A stretch of 64,000 nucleotides of DNA from Nemertoderma westbladi. Taxonomy: Eukaryota; Xenacoelomorpha; Nemertodermatida; Nemertodermatidae. The notes beneath the pieces were generated by a model. The model searched no databases. It was not told the DNA's origin and saw only the letters and a program-made list of their open reading frames with translations. Positions 62,270 to 64,000 of the stretch are shown piece by piece. Both the position numbers and the translations under genes were made by a program. The DNA lies in contig JAUCBJ010006317.1 in the NCBI GenBank assembly GCA_032718475.1, forward strand, positions 1 to 64,000. Direction: 5' to 3'. The stretch's first letter is position 1; every line of letters starts with the position of its first letter.

Positions 62270-64000
62270 CCGAGGTAGGTGAGTGGGACTGGTGTAAACA
62301 AATAGCTGAGGTAGGTGATTGGGACTGGTGTAAACAAATAGCTGAGGTAGGTGAGTGGGACTGGTGTAAACAAATAGCCGAGGTAGGTGTGTGGGATTGG
62401 TGTAAACAAATAGCCGAGGTAGGTGAGTGGGACTGGTGTAAACAAATAGCTGAGGTAGGTGAGTGGGACTGGTGTAAACAAATAGCTGAGGTAGGTGAGT
62501 GGGACTGGTGTAAACAAATAGCTGAGGTAGGTGAGTGGGACTGGTGTAAACAAATAGCCGAGGTAGGTGAGTGGGACTGGTGTAAACAAATAGCTGAGGT
62601 AGGTGAGTGGGACTGGTGTAAACAAATAGCTGAGGTAGGTGAGTGGGACTGGTGTAAACAAATAGCTGAGGTAGGTGAGTGGGACTGGTGTAAACAAATA
62701 GCCGAGGTAGGTGAGTGGGACTGGTGTAAACAAATAGCTGAGGTAGGTGTGTGGGACTGGTGTAAACAAATAGCTGAGGTAGGTGAGTGGGACTGGTGTA
62801 AACAAATAGCCGAGGTAGGTGAGTGGGACTGGTGTAAACAAATAGCTGAGGTAGGTGTGTGGGACTGGTGTAAACAAATAGCTGAGGTAGGTGAGTGGGA
62901 CTGGTGTAAACAAATAGCTGAGGTAGGTGAGTGGGACTGGTGTAAACAAATAGCCGAGGTAGGTGTGTGGGACTGGTGTAAACAAATAGCCGAGGTAGGT
63001 GAGTGGGACTGGTGTAAACAAATAGCCGAGGTAGGTGAGTGGGACTGGTGTAAACAAATAGCCGAGGTAGGTGAGTGGGACTGGTGTAAACAAATAGCTG
63101 AGGTAGGTGAGTGGGACTGGTGTAAACAAATAGCTGAGGTAGGTGAGTGGGACTGGTGTAAACAATTAGCTGAGGTAGGTGTGTGGGACTGGTGTAGACA
63201 AATAGCTGAGGTAGGTGAGTGGGACTGGTGTAAACAAATAGCTGAGGTAGGTGAGTGGGACTGGTGTAAACAAATAGCTGAGGTAGGTGAGTGGGACTGG
63301 TGTAAACAAATAGCCGAGGTAGGTGAGTGGGACTGGTGTAAACAAATAGCCGAGGTAGGTGAGTGGGACTGGTGTAAACAAATAGCTGAGGTAGGTGAGT
63401 GGGACTGGTGTAAACAAATAGCTGAGGTAGGTGAGTGGGACTGGTGTAAACAAATAGCTGAGGTAGGTGAGTGGGACTGGTGTAAACAAATAGCTGAGGT
63501 AGGTGAGTGGGACTGGTGTAAACAAATAGCCGAGGTAGGTGAGTGGGACTGGTGTAAACAAATAGCCGAGGTAGGTGTGTAGGACTGGTGTAAACAAATA
63601 GCTGAGGTAGGTGAGTGGGACTGGTGTAAACAAATAGCTGAGGTAGGTGAGTGGGACTGGTGTAAACAAATAGCTGAGGTAGGTGAGTGGGACTGGTGTA
63701 AACAAATAGCCGAGGTAGGTGTGTGGGACTGGTGTAAACAAATAGCTGAGGTAGGTGAGTGGGACTGGTGTAAACAAATAGCTGAGGTAGGTGAGTGGGA
63801 CTGGTGTAAACAAATAGCCGAGGTAGGTGTGTGGGACTGGTGTAAACAAATAGCTGAGGTAGGTGAGTGGGACTGGTGTAAACAAATAGCTGAGGTAGGT
63901 GAGTGGGACTGGTGTAAACAAATAGCCGAGGTAGGTGAGTGGGACTGGTGTAAACAAATAGCTGAGGTAGGTGAGTGGGACTGGTGTAAACAAATAGCTG
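62270..64000 (+). repeat. Array to the window edge, plain 36-bp units
   Basis: 36-bp units with GCT/GCC and GTGTGTGG variation, a lone CAATTAG at about 63164 and a GTGTAGGAC unit at about 63579. The array is cut by the end of the window in mid-unit, so its right limit is unknown. No gene is seen. Confidence 0.9.

Larger units (their letters stand above)
8962..64000 (+). repeat. 36-bp satellite array, right block
   Basis: The same satellite resumes after the LINE in the same orientation and continues to the end of the window without unique sequence. Length classes seen are 36 bp (majority); 27 bp (9-bp loss); 39 bp (extra GCT/AAG triplet); 45 bp (insertion of CAGTTAGTA); 42 bp (insertion of AACTGT before TAAAC); 19 bp (17-bp loss); and single or rare +1, +2 and +4 units. 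Each class is confined to its own stretch of the array. Frequent point variants are GCTGAGG/GCCGAGG, GTGTGTGG for GTGAGTGG, GAGTGG for GACTGG, GAACTGG for GGACTGG, and GTATATGAG. There is no inversion anywhere. No gene, promoter or RNA gene is supportable within it. Long open frames on both strands follow from the 36-bp periodicity. Confidence 0.97.

Noticed and set aside
1-64000. CRISPR array
   Set aside because: Periodicity is regular, but there are no unique spacers: the whole 36 bp repeats. No cas genes are present, and the LINE shows a eukaryotic genome.
1-64000. Telomeric repeat tract
   Set aside because: The G-rich strand and GGTAGG-like words recall telomeric DNA, but there is no TTAGGG, TTAGG or other short telomere repeat in tandem. 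The period is 36 bp.
1-64000. CENP-B box in the monomer
   Set aside because: I looked for the TTCG...CGGG pattern in the consensus and variants and found none, so a centromere role is unsupported by that motif.
1-64000. tRNA, rRNA or other structured RNA genes
   Set aside because: No A/B-box pair, cloverleaf or rRNA-like segment is seen in the array or in the LINE.

Overview
The window is about 98% one satellite DNA: a tandem array with a 36-bp basic unit, all units in the same orientation, running off both ends of the window (roughly 1,700 units by length). A single other element interrupts it: a 5'-truncated non-LTR retrotransposon (LINE) on the minus strand at about 7728..8961. The LINE's reverse-transcriptase C-terminal part, AATAAA signal and (AATC)n tail show that this is a eukaryotic, almost certainly animal, genome. 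The protein style (YGCETW block, RLGSH...RWARV block, CxCx7Hx4C zinc knuckle) resembles elements I know from marine invertebrates and some arthropods, but I cannot name a species or the LINE clade with confidence.

Layout. 1..7727: array of 36-bp units mixed with many 27-bp units, containing a 4,491-bp-spaced large duplication. 7728..8961: LINE fragment (3' UTR 7743..8226, coding remnant 8227..8961). 8962..13930: array resumes with 27-bp units and a 1.89-kb higher-order repeat. 13940..18227: a 2,144-bp tandem duplication with 45-bp and 19-bp units. 18228..22140: mostly plain 36-bp units. 22141..25230: rich in 45-bp units and in units with a 4-bp insertion. 25231..28680: mostly plain 36-bp units with point-variant families. 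28681..38100: domain of 42-bp units with 1,386/1,482-bp higher-order repeats. 38101..42006: mostly plain units. 42007..62269: six copies of a precise 984-bp higher-order module separated by plain units. 62270..64000: plain units to the window edge.

There is no supportable host protein-coding gene, RNA gene, CRISPR array or operon. Very long open frames (up to 8,854 codons) are present, but they are an arithmetic consequence of a 36-bp unit (a multiple of three) whose consensus has no stop in four of its six frames. Most of them begin at TTG or GTG rather than ATG. I treat none as a gene.

The interesting content is in what the monomer encodes as DNA or RNA signal: a forkhead-type site (GTAAACA), a consensus 5' splice donor (AG|GTGAGT), the complement of a let-7 seed site (TGAGGTAG), and a four-G-run motif on a strongly G-skewed strand. 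These are repeated in most units. The other point of interest is the record of amplification written in the length variants and higher-order repeats.
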